A stretch of 64,000 bases of DNA from Geosporobacter subterraneus DSM 17957 (GCF_900142145.1 NZ_FQZV01000014.1:1-64000); one strand, 5' to 3'; counted from the stretch's first letter, positions 34,505 to 44,731 are shown. The notes: generated by a model not told the origin, from the sequence alone. Numbers and translations are program-made.

Positions 34505-35878
34505 ATGAAAATCGTAGTGATTGGCGGGGGTCCTGGAGGCTACGTGGCAGCCATTAAAGCAGCAATGATGGGTGCAGAGGTCACCATCGTTGAAAAGTCA
34601 AAGGTTGGAGGTACCTGTCTGAATGTAGGATGTATTCCTACGAAAACTCTGTTGGCTTCCTCGGAGATATTAGAAGCCGTAAGGGAAGCAAAGGAATTTG
34701 GCATTAATGTCATGGGAGATGTTGCGATTGATTTCCCTGCAGTGATGAAGCGCAAGGATAAAATTGTTGAGCAGCTGGTAAAGGGCATAGAATTCCTATT
34801 TGAGAGCAAGGGCGTTAAACTGGTAAGAGGCTTCGGAAAATTAGCGTCAAACAACAAGGTAGAAGTAGCCCTGGATGATGGGACTAAGGAAATACTGGAA
34901 GCAGACAAAATTATTCTTGCAACAGGGTCAGTACCGATCATACCCGGCATGTTTCCTTATGACAGAGAACATGTGATTACCAGTGACGAGGCGTTGTTTC
35001 TACAGGAGGCACCTCAGTCTCTGCTCATTGTTGGAGGCGGCGTAATCGGCTGTGAATTTGGCCAGTTTTTCAGCAAAATGGGAACAAAAGTCACAATAGT
35101 CGAAATGGCGGAACAATTGCTGCCCTTTGAGGACGAAGATGTGGCAAAGCAGTTGTCAAGGGCATTTAAAAGAGATAAAATGAAGATGATACATGGTGAA
35201 AAAATTGTCAATTGCGTTGTGGATGGAGCAGTAGTAAAGGCTACACTAGAGAGCGGCAAGATGATTGAAGCAGAAAAGGCACTGATCTCTGTGGGTCGCA
35301 AGCCTTATCTGGAAAATATGGGACTGGAAGAAGCAGGTATTGAAGTCAGAAATGGAAAGATTGTTGTAAATGAACAAATGGAAACTACGGTACCAGGTAT
35401 TTATGCTATCGGGGATATCGTAGACAGTCCTTTCCTGGCTCACGTAGCTTCTAAGGAAGGCTTAGTTGCTGTAGAAAACGCCATGGGCAAGAATAAAAAG
35501 ATTAACTATAAGGCCGTGCCCCGGTGTGTGTATACCGATCCGGAGGTAGCTGCAGTGGGTTTAACTGAAAAACAGCTCATGGAAAAGGGCATCGAATACC
35601 ATGTAGGCAGATTTGAATTCAGAGGCTTGGGAAAAGCCCAAGCCATCGGTAAGTTCCAAGGCTTTGTAAAGGTTCTTGTAGATCACCAGGATAAAATCAT
35701 CGGTGCATCTGTGGTTGGACCTCACGCAACGGACTTGCTGGCAGAACTGACAGTAGCAGTACACTTAGGATTAACGGCTGAGGAAGTGGGAGACGTGATT
35801 CATCCTCATCCCACATTATCAGAAGCTTTGATGGAAGCACTGCATGATGTGCATAAAGCCTGTGTTCACTCATTGTAA
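34505..35878 (+). CDS. lpdA: Dihydrolipoyl dehydrogenase
   Basis: This enzyme of about 457 residues has the FAD motif VIGGGPGGYVAAIKAAMMGA, redox disulfide GGTCLNVGCIPTK, NAD motif IVGGGVIGCEFGQFF, FAD motif YAIGDIV and the catalytic HPHPTLSEA near the C-terminus. It reoxidises lipoyl groups, here probably on GcvH encoded further along the cluster. There is no N-terminal lipoyl domain. The frame is open from 34469, overlapping metF, but ATG 34505 follows GAGGTGGAAGG and gives the normal N-terminus. Confidence 0.93.
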   Translation: MKIVVIGGGPGGYVAAIKAAMMGAEVTIVEKSKVGGTCLNVGCIPTKTLLASSEILEAVREAKEFGINVMGDVAIDFPAVMKRKDKIVEQLVKGIEFLFESKGVKLVRGFGKLASNNKVEVALDDGTKEILEADKIILATGSVPIIPGMFPYDREHVITSDEALFLQEAPQSLLIVGGGVIGCEFGQFFSKMGTKVTIVEMAEQLLPFEDEDVAKQLSRAFKRDKMKMIHGEKIVNCVVDGAVVKATLESGKMIEAEKALISVGRKPYLENMGLEEAGIEVRNGKIVVNEQMETTVPGIYAIGDIVDSPFLAHVASKEGLVAVENAMGKNKKINYKAVPRCVYTDPEVAAVGLTEKQLMEKGIEYHVGRFEFRGLGKAQAIGKFQGFVKVLVDHQDKIIGASVVGPHATDLLAELTVAVHLGLTAEEVGDVIHPHPTLSEALMEALHDVHKACVHSL

Positions 35879-35973
35879 AGAATAGGTCTGTTAAGAGACC
35901 TGTCTTCAATCAGAAAGCATATGCTGTGAATCCGGAGAGCTTTTGTATATTACAGAACTGGGAGGAAACTTAT

Positions 35974-36747
35974 ATGGGTTATACAATTGCTGTAGCTGGA
36001 AAAGGTGGTACAGGAAAAACAACATTGACAGGTCTTTTAATAGATTATCTGGTAAAAAGGGGAGATAGACCGATTTTGGCTGTTGATGCCGATGCCAATT
36101 CAAACTTGAATGAGGTTTTAGGGCAAGTGGTGGAGGCCACCATCGGAGAAATAAGAGAAGAGGTAAGTCAAAGAGAGCTGACGGGAAACAGCTTTCCAGG
36201 GGGCATGACAAAGGCACAATATCTGAAGTATCGCTTAAATACTGCTTTGATTGAAGGCAGTGGATACGACCTTTTGGTTATGGGAAGATCAGAAGGTCAA
36301 GGATGTTACTGCTATGTGAACGGAATTCTTAGAGAACAAATTGATTCTCTGTCAGATAGCTATAAATATTTAGTGATAGACAATGAAGCAGGGATGGAAC
36401 ATCTCAGCAGAAAAACAACCAAACACATCGATACCCTGCTGCTGGTCAGCGACTGTTCCAAGAGAGGCATCCAGGCAGTAGGCAGAATTAAGGAATTGGT
36501 CAAGGAACTGGAGCTGCAGGTATCCAATATCTATCTGATCGTAAATCGAGCACCTGAAGGTAAGCTTGAAGACGAGACAATCCGAGAAATCGAGAAGCAG
36601 GGACTCAATCTATTAGGGGTGGTTCCTTTAGATCAAATGGTTTTTGAATATGATGCAAAAGGAATACCAACGGTAAAAATGCCAGAGGACACGATATCTA
36701 AAAAGGCACTAACAGAAATATTTTCAAAACTAGACTTTTTAAAGTAA
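35974..36747 (+). CDS. Second CooC/AcsF-type ATPase
   Basis: The protein is about 257 residues, with the P-loop VAGKGGTGKTTLTG, VDADANSNLNEVLG, GQGCYCYVNGILRE (CxC metal site) and VIDNEAGMEHLSR. It is paralogous to the cooC at 28654 but has a longer middle and a different CxC context. In acetogens one ATPase serves CODH and the other (AcsF) is linked to acetyl-CoA synthase or CFeSP maturation. Position next to acsD/acsC favours the latter role. Start ATG 35974 follows TGGGAGGAAAC; an upstream in-frame GTG is unlikely. Confidence 0.87.
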   Translation: MGYTIAVAGKGGTGKTTLTGLLIDYLVKRGDRPILAVDADANSNLNEVLGQVVEATIGEIREEVSQRELTGNSFPGGMTKAQYLKYRLNTALIEGSGYDLLVMGRSEGQGCYCYVNGILREQIDSLSDSYKYLVIDNEAGMEHLSRKTTKHIDTLLLVSDCSKRGIQAVGRIKELVKELELQVSNIYLIVNRAPEGKLEDETIREIEKQGLNLLGVVPLDQMVFEYDAKGIPTVKMPEDTISKKALTEIFSKLDFLK

Positions 36748-36768
36748 TAATTTAAGGGGGCGATTTTA

Positions 36769-37713
36769 GTGGCATTTAAAATGTCAGTACAGGGCTTTAA
36801 AGGAAAAATAGGCGAAGTAACCATTGGAACCGGATACAAGGCAATCACTTTAGGAGGCCAAAACGCTGTGGCTTTTTTCGAAGCAGAAGGTGAAGGCGCC
36901 AATTTACCAAAGGTGGGGTTAGAGATTTTAGACATTTATCCTGAGGAGTGGATTCCATCCCTACAGGAGATTTATAAGGATGTAGCGCAAGACCCTGCAC
37001 AGTGGGCGAAGTTTGTTGAAGAAAAATTCAATCCTGATTTTATCTGCCTACGATTTATGGGAGCAGATCCAAACGGGTTAAACAAGCCTGTTGAAGAATG
37101 TGCACAAATCGCAAAAGCTGTGGCAGAAGCCATTTCTTTACCGCTTGTCATAGCAGGAACCAACAATCATGAGAAAGATGCAAAGCTTTTTGAAAAGGTT
37201 GCAGCAGCCGTAGATGGACATAACTGCTTATTCTTAGCAGCTACAGAAGATAACTATAAGGCAGTGGGCGCAGCAGCAGGTTTGGCTTATCAGCATAAGG
37301 TTGGGGCTGAGTCTTCTGTTGATATCAACCTTGCAAAGCAATTAAATGTTCTATTGGGGCAATTAGGGGTTAAGAATGAAGATGTAGTGATGAATATAGG
37401 ATGTGCAGCAGCCGGCTATGGCTTTGAGTATCTAGTATCTACGATGGATCGTATTCGATTGGCTGCTTTGGGACAAAACGATAAGACGCTGCAAATGCCT
37501 GTTATTACACCGGTAGCCTTTGAAACCTGGGGCGTAAAAGAATCTATCGCAGAATTAGAAGATGCTCCAGAGTGGGGTGCAAGAGAAGATCGCGGTATTG
37601 CCATGGAGGTTTCTACAGCCGCCAGCATCATCACCGTTGGTTCTGATGCAGTGATCCTACGTCATCCAAAATCACTGGAGACATTGAGAACCTTTATAGG
37701 GGCTTTAGTATAG
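36769..37713 (+). CDS. acsD: Corrinoid Fe-S protein small subunit
   Basis: This 314-residue TIM-barrel protein starts at GTG 36769, 8 bp after AAGGGGG (36754-36760). Recognisable segments are FKGKIGEVTIGTG, ALGGQNAVAFF-like TLGGQNAVAFFEAEGEG, CLRFMGADPNGL, VIAGTNNHEKDAKL and AAAGYGFEYLVSTMDRIR. With AcsC it forms the CFeSP that carries the methyl group on cobalt from AcsE to AcsB. Confidence 0.94.
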   Translation: MAFKMSVQGFKGKIGEVTIGTGYKAITLGGQNAVAFFEAEGEGANLPKVGLEILDIYPEEWIPSLQEIYKDVAQDPAQWAKFVEEKFNPDFICLRFMGADPNGLNKPVEECAQIAKAVAEAISLPLVIAGTNNHEKDAKLFEKVAAAVDGHNCLFLAATEDNYKAVGAAAGLAYQHKVGAESSVDINLAKQLNVLLGQLGVKNEDVVMNIGCAAAGYGFEYLVSTMDRIRLAALGQNDKTLQMPVITPVAFETWGVKESIAELEDAPEWGAREDRGIAMEVSTAASIITVGSDAVILRHPKSLETLRTFIGALV

Positions 37714-37778
37714 GCAAAAGTTAAATAACAGGAGATTTATACCAAGTGAAATTGAATTTGAATAAGGGGGAAAGAAAA

Positions 37779-39125
37779 ATGGCTTTAACGGGATTAGATA
37801 TATTTAAATTGACTCCAAAAACAAACTGTAAAGATTGTGGATTTCCAACTTGTTTAGCATTCTCCATGAAGGTTGCGGCTGGTGGAGCGGAAATCAGCAA
37901 ATGCCCGCATATGAGTGCAGAAGCACTGGATAAATTATCAGAAGCAACAGCGCCGCCAATGAAAACAGTAAAGATTGGTAAAGGGGAAACGGAATATGCC
38001 CTTGGCGGAGAAACAGTCCTTTATCGTCATGAAAAGACCTTCGTAAATAGAAACAGATTTGCTGTAAGCTTTAAGGATTCCATGACTGCCGAAGAGATTG
38101 CTGCCAAATTAGACAACATGAAAATGGTTGACTATGTAAGAATCGGTGAGGCAATGAAAGTAGAAATTGCAGCCCTCCAGTATACAGGCAACAAGGATGC
38201 TTACATAGCTTTAATCAAGCAAGTGAAAGAAAGCGGATTAAAGGTTGTATATATGCTGGTATGCCAAGATGCTGCAGTACTTCAGGATGCATTGGCTCTT
38301 GTGAAGGATGAAAACCCAATTGTTTATGGTGCAACCAAAGATAACTATGAAGCAATGGTGAACTTGGTGAAGGCAGATAAGCTGCCACTGGGATTAAAGG
38401 CAGCCAATTTAGAAGAATTATACAATCTGGTAGAGAAGGTACAAGGTCTGGATTATAAAGAACTGCTCCTGGGAACAGAAGCAGACAATATTAAGGATGC
38501 AGTACAAAGCACACTGCAAATCAGAAAAATTGCATTAAAAGAACAGGATAGAAAGTTTGGCTATCCATCGGTAGTATTTGCAAATGAATTGGCTAAGGGC
38601 GATAAATATCTTGAAATCTCTCTAGCTTCTCTGCTAACTATAAAATATGGTTCCATCATCGTACTGGAGGATATTGACTATGCAAGAGCATTGCCATTGT
38701 TTGCATTAAGACAAAATGTCTACACAGACCCACAAAGACCAATGAGAGTAGAACCAAAGCTATACCCACTCAATGGGGCTGATGAAAATTCACCGGTATT
38801 AGTAACCGTAGACTTTGCACTTACCTACTTTATCGTAGCCGGAGAGATTGAAAGATCTAAAGTTCCCGTATGGTTGGCAATTCCTGATGCAGGAGGTTAT
38901 TCTGTATTGACAGCATGGGCAGCCGGCAAATTTGGCGGCAGCAGTATCTCCAGCTTTATCAAGGAGAGCGGTGCTGAAAAGATGACAAACAACAGAAAGC
39001 TGATCATTCCTGGAAAGGTAGCTGTATTAAAGGGCGATATCGAAGACAATCTGCCAGGCTGGGAGATCATGATTGGTCCGGACGAAGCAATGCACCTGCC
39101 ACAATTCTTAAAGAAATTAAAATAA
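37779..39125 (+). CDS. acsC: Corrinoid Fe-S protein large subunit
   Basis: The protein is about 448 residues. The N-terminal [4Fe-4S] domain reads KTNCKDCGFPTCLAFSMKVA with the fourth Cys in ISKCPHMS. A TIM barrel and a C-terminal B12-binding domain follow (TDVFALTYFIVAGEIERS-like VDFALTYFIVAGEIE, LTAWAAGKFGGSSIS). Its cluster reduces the cobalt for methylation. ATG 37779 follows AAGGGGGAAAG; the frame also opens at a GTG upstream. Confidence 0.94.
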   Translation: MALTGLDIFKLTPKTNCKDCGFPTCLAFSMKVAAGGAEISKCPHMSAEALDKLSEATAPPMKTVKIGKGETEYALGGETVLYRHEKTFVNRNRFAVSFKDSMTAEEIAAKLDNMKMVDYVRIGEAMKVEIAALQYTGNKDAYIALIKQVKESGLKVVYMLVCQDAAVLQDALALVKDENPIVYGATKDNYEAMVNLVKADKLPLGLKAANLEELYNLVEKVQGLDYKELLLGTEADNIKDAVQSTLQIRKIALKEQDRKFGYPSVVFANELAKGDKYLEISLASLLTIKYGSIIVLEDIDYARALPLFALRQNVYTDPQRPMRVEPKLYPLNGADENSPVLVTVDFALTYFIVAGEIERSKVPVWLAIPDAGGYSVLTAWAAGKFGGSSISSFIKESGAEKMTNNRKLIIPGKVAVLKGDIEDNLPGWEIMIGPDEAMHLPQFLKKLK

Positions 39126-39180
39126 ATATGTTTTAAATAGGGGAGGAAGACTCTGAAGGTCACTGAAAAAGTCCAGATGC

Positions 39181-39219
39181 TGTCATTCTGAATGAAACGT
39201 AGTGAAATGAAGAATCTTT
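39181..39219 (+). repeat. Solo half of the MITE-interior motif
   Basis: TGTCATTCTGAATGAAACG...GAAGAATCTT resembles the internal inverted arm of the 194-bp MITE (TGTCATTCTGAGCG...GAAGAATCTT). It lies in the acsC-acsE gap without the MITE ends. Confidence 0.55.
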
Positions 39220-39246
39220 TAAAAATAATAAATGGGGGGTAAAAAA

Positions 39247-40032
39247 ATGGAAAAATTTCTCGTAATCGGAGAAAGAATTCACTGTATTTCACCAGTTATT
39301 CGTAAAGCCTTAGCTGAAAGAGATCCGGAGCCAATCTTGAAAAGAGCTAAGGAGCAAATCGATGCCGGTGCAGACTATGTAGATGTAAATATTGGTCCTG
39401 CCGAAAGAGACGGAGAGGAATTAATGACCTGGGCAGTACAGCTAATTCAATCCAACTTTGACAACGTACCGCTGGCATTAGACACCGTAAACAGAAAAGC
39501 CATTGAAGCAGGTTTAAAAGCATATAACAGTGAGAAGGGGAAAGCCATCATTAACTCTGCTGATGCAGGTCCAAGAATAGATTTATTCGAATTAGCCGCA
39601 CAGTATGATGCGAAAATCATTGGTCTTTGTGCAAAAGAGGGTATACCAAGAGATAATGATGAGCGTATGGCTTATTGTACAGAAATGCTTGAAAAGGCTA
39701 TGGAAGTGGGCATGGACCCTACAGACATCCTTTTTGACCCATTGTTCTTGGTTGTAAAGGGAATGCAAGAAAAGCAAAATGAAGTATTGGAAGCAATCCG
39801 CATGATTACGGAAATGGGTCTGAAGACAACGGGAGGACTGAGCAATATCTCCAATGGCGCGCCAAAGCATATTCGCCCTAAAATGGATGCAGTTTTTGCA
39901 GCCATGGCAATGCAGGCTGGTCTTTCATCAGCAATCATCAATCCATGTGATAAGGAATTAATGGAAACTATTAAGACTTGTGATGTAATCAAAGGAAATA
40001 TCCTATACGCTGATTCCTATCTAGAATTATAA
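39247..40032 (+). CDS. acsE: Methyl-THF : corrinoid Fe-S protein methyltransferase
   Basis: This enzyme of about 261 residues starts EKFLVIGERIHCISPVIRKA and has the pterin-binding segments AGADYVDVNIGPAERDGEE, PLALDTVNRKAIEAGL, KAIINSADAG and TTGGLSNISNGAPKH. It moves the methyl group from methyl-THF to Co(I) of CFeSP. ATG 39247 is chosen, with GGGGGG just upstream; the frame opens at 39232. Confidence 0.94.
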   Translation: MEKFLVIGERIHCISPVIRKALAERDPEPILKRAKEQIDAGADYVDVNIGPAERDGEELMTWAVQLIQSNFDNVPLALDTVNRKAIEAGLKAYNSEKGKAIINSADAGPRIDLFELAAQYDAKIIGLCAKEGIPRDNDERMAYCTEMLEKAMEVGMDPTDILFDPLFLVVKGMQEKQNEVLEAIRMITEMGLKTTGGLSNISNGAPKHIRPKMDAVFAAMAMQAGLSSAIINPCDKELMETIKTCDVIKGNILYADSYLEL

Positions 40033-40071
40033 TTTACATAAATATGATGATTTAAAGGGAGGGAATGAAAG

Positions 40072-42198
40072 ATGAACTTGTTTCAAACGATTTTTACAGG
40101 TTCAAATCAAGCAGTAAGTGCAGCAGAGGGTTTACTGAAGCAAGCAATCGAACAGAAAGGCAGAGATCATAAGGTTGCTTTCCCAGATACTGCTTATGCC
40201 TTGCCGGTAATCTATGCTGCTACAGGGATCAAGATCACTACATTAGGTGAACTTGAAGGTGCTATTGGCATTGTGAAAAGCTTGATCGTAGAAGAGCTTC
40301 AATTGACGCAAGCATTGAACGCAGGTCTAGCTACAGCCGTTTCAGCAGAGATTATCGAGGCCATCAAGTACGCCATGAATGAAACGCCTTACGAAGCACC
40401 TTGTGCCGGCCATATCAGTGACCCGATTATCCGTTCTTTAGGGGTTCCGCTGGTTACGGGAGATATCCCGGGGGTTGCCGTTGTACTCGGTGAATGTCCG
40501 GACAGTGCTACAGCTGCAAAGGTAATTAAGGATTATCAATCAAAGGGTCTATTAACTTTCCTGGTAGGAAAAGTGATTGATCAGGCGATCGAAGGCAATG
40601 TAAAAATGGGCTTAGAGCTTCGTGTAATCCCATTGGGCTATGACGTAACTTCTGTAATCCACGTAGTATCTGTAGCGATTCGTGCCAGCTTGATTTTTGG
40701 TGCCGTAGAGCCAGGAAAACTGGATAAACATATGGAGTACACCAAGAATAGAGTTCCAGCCTTTGTTAATGCCTTTGGACCATTAAGCGAATTGGTAGTA
40801 TCTGCCGGTGCCGGTGCAATAGCCCTTGGATTCCCGGTTATTACAGATCAGGTGGTGCCTGAAGTACCAACCTTACTGTTAACACAAAAAGATTATGATA
40901 AATTTGTTGCCACTTCTCTTGAAGCAAGAGGAATCAAAATCAAGATCACAGAGCTTCCAATTCCCGTTGCATTTGCAGCTGCTTTCGAAGGTGAAAGAAT
41001 TCGTAAGGAAGATATGTATATCGAATTTGGCGGAGCTAAGACAGAATGCTGGGAGCTATTAAGAAAGAAAGAACTGTCCGAAATCGAAGATCACAAAATT
41101 GAAGTTATCGGACCAGATATCGACAGCGTTGAAGGGGATACAAAGAGACTGCCAATGGCTGTTATCGTAGACGTTGCAGGCAAGAACATGCAGGAAGACT
41201 TCGAGCCGGTATTGGAACGACGTATTCACTACTTCATGAACTATACAGAAGGTGTAATGCACGTTGGACAAAGAGATACAGCATGGATCCGTGTAGGCAA
41301 AGAAGCCTTTGAAAAAGGATTTAGATTAAAGCATTTTGGTGAAATCCTTTATGCAAAAATGCTGGATGAGTTTGATACCGTAGTAGATAAGTGTCAAGTA
41401 ACGATCATTACAGATGCAGAGAAGGTAAAAGCATTAAAGGCTGAGTATGCAGCACCAAGATATGCAGCAAGAGATGCCCGCTTGGCTTCCTTGACCGATG
41501 AAAGCGTAGATACCTTCTATTCCTGTAAACTATGTCAATCCTTCGCTCCTGCCCACGTATGTATAGTGACCCCTGAGAGATTGGGACTTTGTGGTGCCGT
41601 TAGCTGGCTGGATGCAAAAGCAACAAAAGAACTTGATCCAACGGGACCATGTCAGCCAATCTTAAAAGAAGGTGTTGAGGACGAAGTAAAAGGTATTTGG
41701 AAATCTGTAAATGAGTATGTAGAAGAAAACTCTCAAGGTGCAGTAGGCAGAGTAACCCTATACAGCTTGATGGAAGATCCTATGACTTCCTGTGGATGCT
41801 TTGAGTGCATCGCAGGTATTATGCCGGAAGCAAACGGAGTAATCATTGTAAACCGTGAGTTCCCAGGAGAAACACCGGTAGGTATGCGCTTCGGCGAATT
41901 GGCTTCTATGACTGGCGGCGGGGTGCAAACACCAGGATTTATGGGCCATGGCAGATACTTCATTTCTTCAAAGAAATTCATCTCTGCAGAAGGCGGAACA
42001 GCCAGAATCGTATGGATGCCAAAGGAATTAAAAGAATCCGTAAGAGAGAAATTGAATCAAACAGCAAAAGAAGTACTAGGTATTGACGACTTTGTAGATA
42101 TGGTTTGTGATGAGACGATTGCAACGGATCCAGAAAAGGTGTTGGAATTCTTAACTGAAAAAGGACATCCTGCATTGACAATGGATTCTATCATGTAG
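40072..42198 (+). CDS. acsB: Acetyl-CoA synthase (CO-methylating)
   Basis: This 708-residue protein corresponds to the alpha subunit of CODH/ACS. It lacks the extra N-terminal domain that binds CODH, compared with some family members only slightly in length. The A-cluster ligands are present: [26 protein letters not shown] (about residues 483-515) and [15 protein letters not shown] (about 572-580). The nickel-nickel [4Fe-4S] A-cluster joins CO, methyl and CoA into acetyl-CoA. Start at 40072 follows AAGGGAGGGAATG. Confidence 0.95.
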   Translation: MNLFQTIFTGSNQAVSAAEGLLKQAIEQKGRDHKVAFPDTAYALPVIYAATGIKITTLGELEGAIGIVKSLIVEELQLTQALNAGLATAVSAEIIEAIKYAMNETPYEAPCAGHISDPIIRSLGVPLVTGDIPGVAVVLGECPDSATAAKVIKDYQSKGLLTFLVGKVIDQAIEGNVKMGLELRVIPLGYDVTSVIHVVSVAIRASLIFGAVEPGKLDKHMEYTKNRVPAFVNAFGPLSELVVSAGAGAIALGFPVITDQVVPEVPTLLLTQKDYDKFVATSLEARGIKIKITELPIPVAFAAAFEGERIRKEDMYIEFGGAKTECWELLRKKELSEIEDHKIEVIGPDIDSVEGDTKRLPMAVIVDVAGKNMQEDFEPVLERRIHYFMNYTEGVMHVGQRDTAWIRVGKEAFEKGFRLKHFGEILYAKMLDEFDTVVDKCQVTIITDAEKVKALKAEYAAPRYAARDARLASLTDESVDTFYSCKLCQSFAPAHVCIVTPERLGLCGAVSWLDAKATKELDPTGPCQPILKEGVEDEVKGIWKSVNEYVEENSQGAVGRVTLYSLMEDPMTSCGCFECIAGIMPEANGVIIVNREFPGETPVGMRFGELASMTGGGVQTPGFMGHGRYFISSKKFISAEGGTARIVWMPKELKESVREKLNQTAKEVLGIDDFVDMVCDETIATDPEKVLEFLTEKGHPALTMDSIM

Positions 42199-42215
42199 AA
42201 CAGGGGGAAGTTTAC

Positions 42216-42587
42216 ATGTATCCAGAAGATTTAAAGTATTATCATAAGCATACTTGGGTAAAGGTTGAAGGGGATACTGCCCTAATTGGGATCACCCATT
42301 ATGCCCAATCCAAGCTGGGAGAAGTACTGTTTGTTGAAATGCCGGAAATAGGAGATGAACTGAAAGCTGGCAAGGATTTTGGAGTTGTTGAATCCTCTAA
42401 GGTAGCATCCGACCTCTACGCGCCAATTTCTGGCGAGGTATTGGAAATCAACGAAAGACTTGACGAAGAACCGGAGTTTATTAACGAAGAACCCTATGAA
42501 GCTTGGATTGTAAAAGTTCAGATTGCTGATGAATCAGAATTAGATGCACTGATGAGTGCAGCAGATTATGAGGCGACATTAGCTTAA
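42216..42587 (+). CDS. gcvH: Glycine cleavage system H protein
   Basis: This 123-residue lipoyl carrier has [20 protein letters not shown], the lipoyl-lysine motif [17 protein letters not shown] and the C-terminal [12 protein letters not shown]. It carries aminomethyl groups and is reoxidised by LpdA. GcvT and GcvP are not in this window. Presence in the pathway cluster is common in clostridial acetogens and links it to glycine synthase. A strong terminator follows at once. Confidence 0.93.
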   Translation: MYPEDLKYYHKHTWVKVEGDTALIGITHYAQSKLGEVLFVEMPEIGDELKAGKDFGVVESSKVASDLYAPISGEVLEINERLDEEPEFINEEPYEAWIVKVQIADESELDALMSAADYEATLA

Positions 42588-42595
42588 GTAAAGGT

Positions 42596-42633
42596 AAATA
42601 TCTTTTCCCCCCTAGGGGGAAAAGATATTTTTT
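42596..42633 (+). terminator. Very strong hairpin between gcvH and acsV
   Basis: AAATATCTTTTCCCCC (42596-42611) pairs perfectly with the following GGGGGAAAAGATATTT (42615-42630) around a 3-nt loop, a 16-bp stem running into more T residues. It should strongly lower expression of acsV compared with the rest. Confidence 0.85.
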
Positions 42634-42647
42634 GGAGGTATAATAAT

Positions 42648-44570
42648 ATGCTCAAAGTAAAGTTTATACCAGAAAATGTAGAAGTAATGGCTGATCCAGG
42701 AGAGAACTTGATTGAGGCGGCAAGGCGGGCCAATGTGTTTATTGATGCTCCTTGCAACGGAAACGGGTCCTGCGGAAAGTGCAAGGTAAAGCTGGTTGCA
42801 GGAAAAGCTGAAACGAAGGAAACCCACCATATAAAAGAGGCAGAATGGGCAGAGGGGTATATATTGGCTTGCGAGGCAAAAGTTATAGAAGATGTTGTGG
42901 TTGAAATCCCTACCAATCATGCTACCAATTTAGCCGGAATGAGAATAGAAGGTATATCGGAGCCAAGAGAAAAGGAAATATTTGAAAGAGCCAGAAAGCA
43001 AGTGATTGATAACGGAATGTCCTTTGGGTCCTATGTGAAGAAGGAATACTTGGAGATTGAATTACCCACCCTTGACGATAATATTTCCGATTGGGATCGG
43101 ATAAAAAGGCATCTGCGTATTCATTTGGGATTTACGAAGGTATTTTGCAGACTGCCTATGCTGCGAAAAATTCCCAATACACTGCGGGAGAGCGATTTTA
43201 AAGTTACCATCACCCATATTCCTAGAGGAGACAATCGAACAACTATTGTGAATATCGAAGGGGGAGATACCAGAAGCCGCTTATATGGTGTAGCTTTAGA
43301 CATCGGAACTACTTCTGTAGCCGCCTGTTTAGTAGATCTCTATGAAGGTAAGCTTTTAGCCAAGGCTTCTGCCGGCAATGCCCAGATGAAATATGGGGCC
43401 GATGTGATTAATCGAATTATATATGCCACAAAAAAAGGTGGTTTGGAGAAGCTGACCCATGCCATCGTTCATGAGACGATTAATCCTCTGTTGGGAAAAA
43501 TGTATACTGAGGCAGGGGTTCACCGGGATGAAGTGATTGCTTTTGTTGCTGCAGGAAATACCACCATGTGTCATTTATTGTTAGGTGTATATCCTGACCA
43601 TCTTCGGAGAGAACCTTATATCCCTGCTTTTATTCGTGCACCTTTTATAAAAACTTCAGAGCTGGAGTTGGAAGCAAATCCTGAGACCTTTATCTATATC
43701 GTACCCTCTGTGGCAAGCTATGTGGGCGGCGATATTACTGCAGGCGTATTATCCTCCGGTATATGGGCCTCAGAAGAAAATGTTCTGTTTATTGATTTAG
43801 GGACTAATGGGGAGATTGTATTTGGAAATAAGGACTATTTTATGACCTGCGCATGCTCTGCAGGACCGGCCTTTGAAGGAGGAGAAATCAGCAGCGGGAT
43901 GCGGGCAGCGCCTGGTGCCATAGAACGAATCTCCATCGATTCATCTACCCTAGAACCCCGGCTGAAAACTATTAACGAAGAAGCACCGAAAGGAATCTGC
44001 GGTTCCGGACTCATTGATTTGATTGCTGAGATGATGGTCACAGGGATCATTGACCGAAGGGGTAAGCTAAACCGGGATTTAAACACAAAACGAATCCGGT
44101 TTGATGAGTACGAGATCGGAGAATACGTACTAGTGTTTAAGGAAGAGTGGAATCTGGATGAGGATATTACAGTAACAGAAATTGATATTGACAACTTTAT
44201 TAAAGCGAAAGGAGCAGTTTATTCCGGAGCTGCTACCCTGATTGAAAGTCTCGGATTGGATATGAGCATTATCGATCGTGTATATATTGCAGGCGGGATT
44301 GGCAACAGCTTAGCCATTGACAAGGCCATACAAATCGGCCTATTTCCTGACATCGACAGAGAAAAATATATTTACATTGGCAACAGTTCTTTGATGGGAT
44401 GTTATCTTACCTTAATGAGCGAGGATGCCCGCAGGAAACTAGAAACTATTGCCGGACAAATGACCTATATGGAGCTGAGTGCTTACCCAAGCTATATGGA
44501 TGAGTTTATTTCCGCCTGTTTTTTACCTCATACAGATATTGAGCGGTTCCCATCAGTATCATTAAAATAA
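42648..44570 (+). CDS. acsV: Reductive activator of corrinoid Fe-S protein
   Basis: This 640-residue protein has an N-terminal plant-type [2Fe-2S] domain (APCNGNGSCGKCKVKLVAG, with the fourth Cys in YILACEAKV), a linker, and an ASKHA-like C-terminal ATPase region (YGVALDIGTTSVAACLVDL, FIDLGTNGEIVFG, ACSAGPAFEGG, GICGSGLIDL and YIAGGIGNS). It corresponds to RACo (DUF4445), which uses ATP to return inactive Co(II) of CFeSP to Co(I). It lies after a strong terminator, which fits a catalytic rather than stoichiometric role. Confidence 0.93.
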   Translation: MLKVKFIPENVEVMADPGENLIEAARRANVFIDAPCNGNGSCGKCKVKLVAGKAETKETHHIKEAEWAEGYILACEAKVIEDVVVEIPTNHATNLAGMRIEGISEPREKEIFERARKQVIDNGMSFGSYVKKEYLEIELPTLDDNISDWDRIKRHLRIHLGFTKVFCRLPMLRKIPNTLRESDFKVTITHIPRGDNRTTIVNIEGGDTRSRLYGVALDIGTTSVAACLVDLYEGKLLAKASAGNAQMKYGADVINRIIYATKKGGLEKLTHAIVHETINPLLGKMYTEAGVHRDEVIAFVAAGNTTMCHLLLGVYPDHLRREPYIPAFIRAPFIKTSELELEANPETFIYIVPSVASYVGGDITAGVLSSGIWASEENVLFIDLGTNGEIVFGNKDYFMTCACSAGPAFEGGEISSGMRAAPGAIERISIDSSTLEPRLKTINEEAPKGICGSGLIDLIAEMMVTGIIDRRGKLNRDLNTKRIRFDEYEIGEYVLVFKEEWNLDEDITVTEIDIDNFIKAKGAVYSGAATLIESLGLDMSIIDRVYIAGGIGNSLAIDKAIQIGLFPDIDREKYIYIGNSSLMGCYLTLMSEDARRKLETIAGQMTYMELSAYPSYMDEFISACFLPHTDIERFPSVSLK

Positions 44571-44589
44571 ATAACCAATAGATTGTTCT

Positions 44590-44634
44590 GAAGATTTCTA
44601 TACAGGCAAAACCCCTGTAAAGGAATCTTCTTTT
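44590..44634 (+). terminator. Terminator after acsV
   Basis: GAAGATT (44590-44596) pairs with AATCTTC (44624-44630), with an inner ACAGG/CCTGT stem, followed by TTTT. Confidence 0.78.
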
Positions 44635-44659
44635 GCAGAAACCGAAAGGAATGGATGCC

Positions 44660-44719
44660 ATGAACACAGTTTTAACCTTATCCAAAAATCTTTGTAACAA
44701 CTGCTATAAATGTATATGA
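44660..44719 (+). pseudogene. 19-codon ORF with CNNCYKC, probably a hydrogenase-like N-terminal remnant
   Basis: ATG 44660 (AAAGGAATGG upstream) opens MNTVLTLSKNLCNNCYKCI and then TGA. The pattern resembles the start of clostridial Fe-hydrogenase C-terminal-domain proteins (C-x2-CYKC). The rest of such a protein is missing. The TGA GGAGG run forms the ribosome site of the next gene. It could be a remnant or a translated leader. Confidence 0.35.
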
Positions 44720-44731
44720 GGAGGCAGGAAA

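Noticed and set aside
44717-44719. In-frame TGA joining CNNCYKCI to DUF3786, as a second selenoprotein candidate
   Set aside because: The TGA overlaps a perfect ribosome site for the ATG at 44732, and no SECIS-like hairpin follows. DUF3786 starts normally at that ATG.
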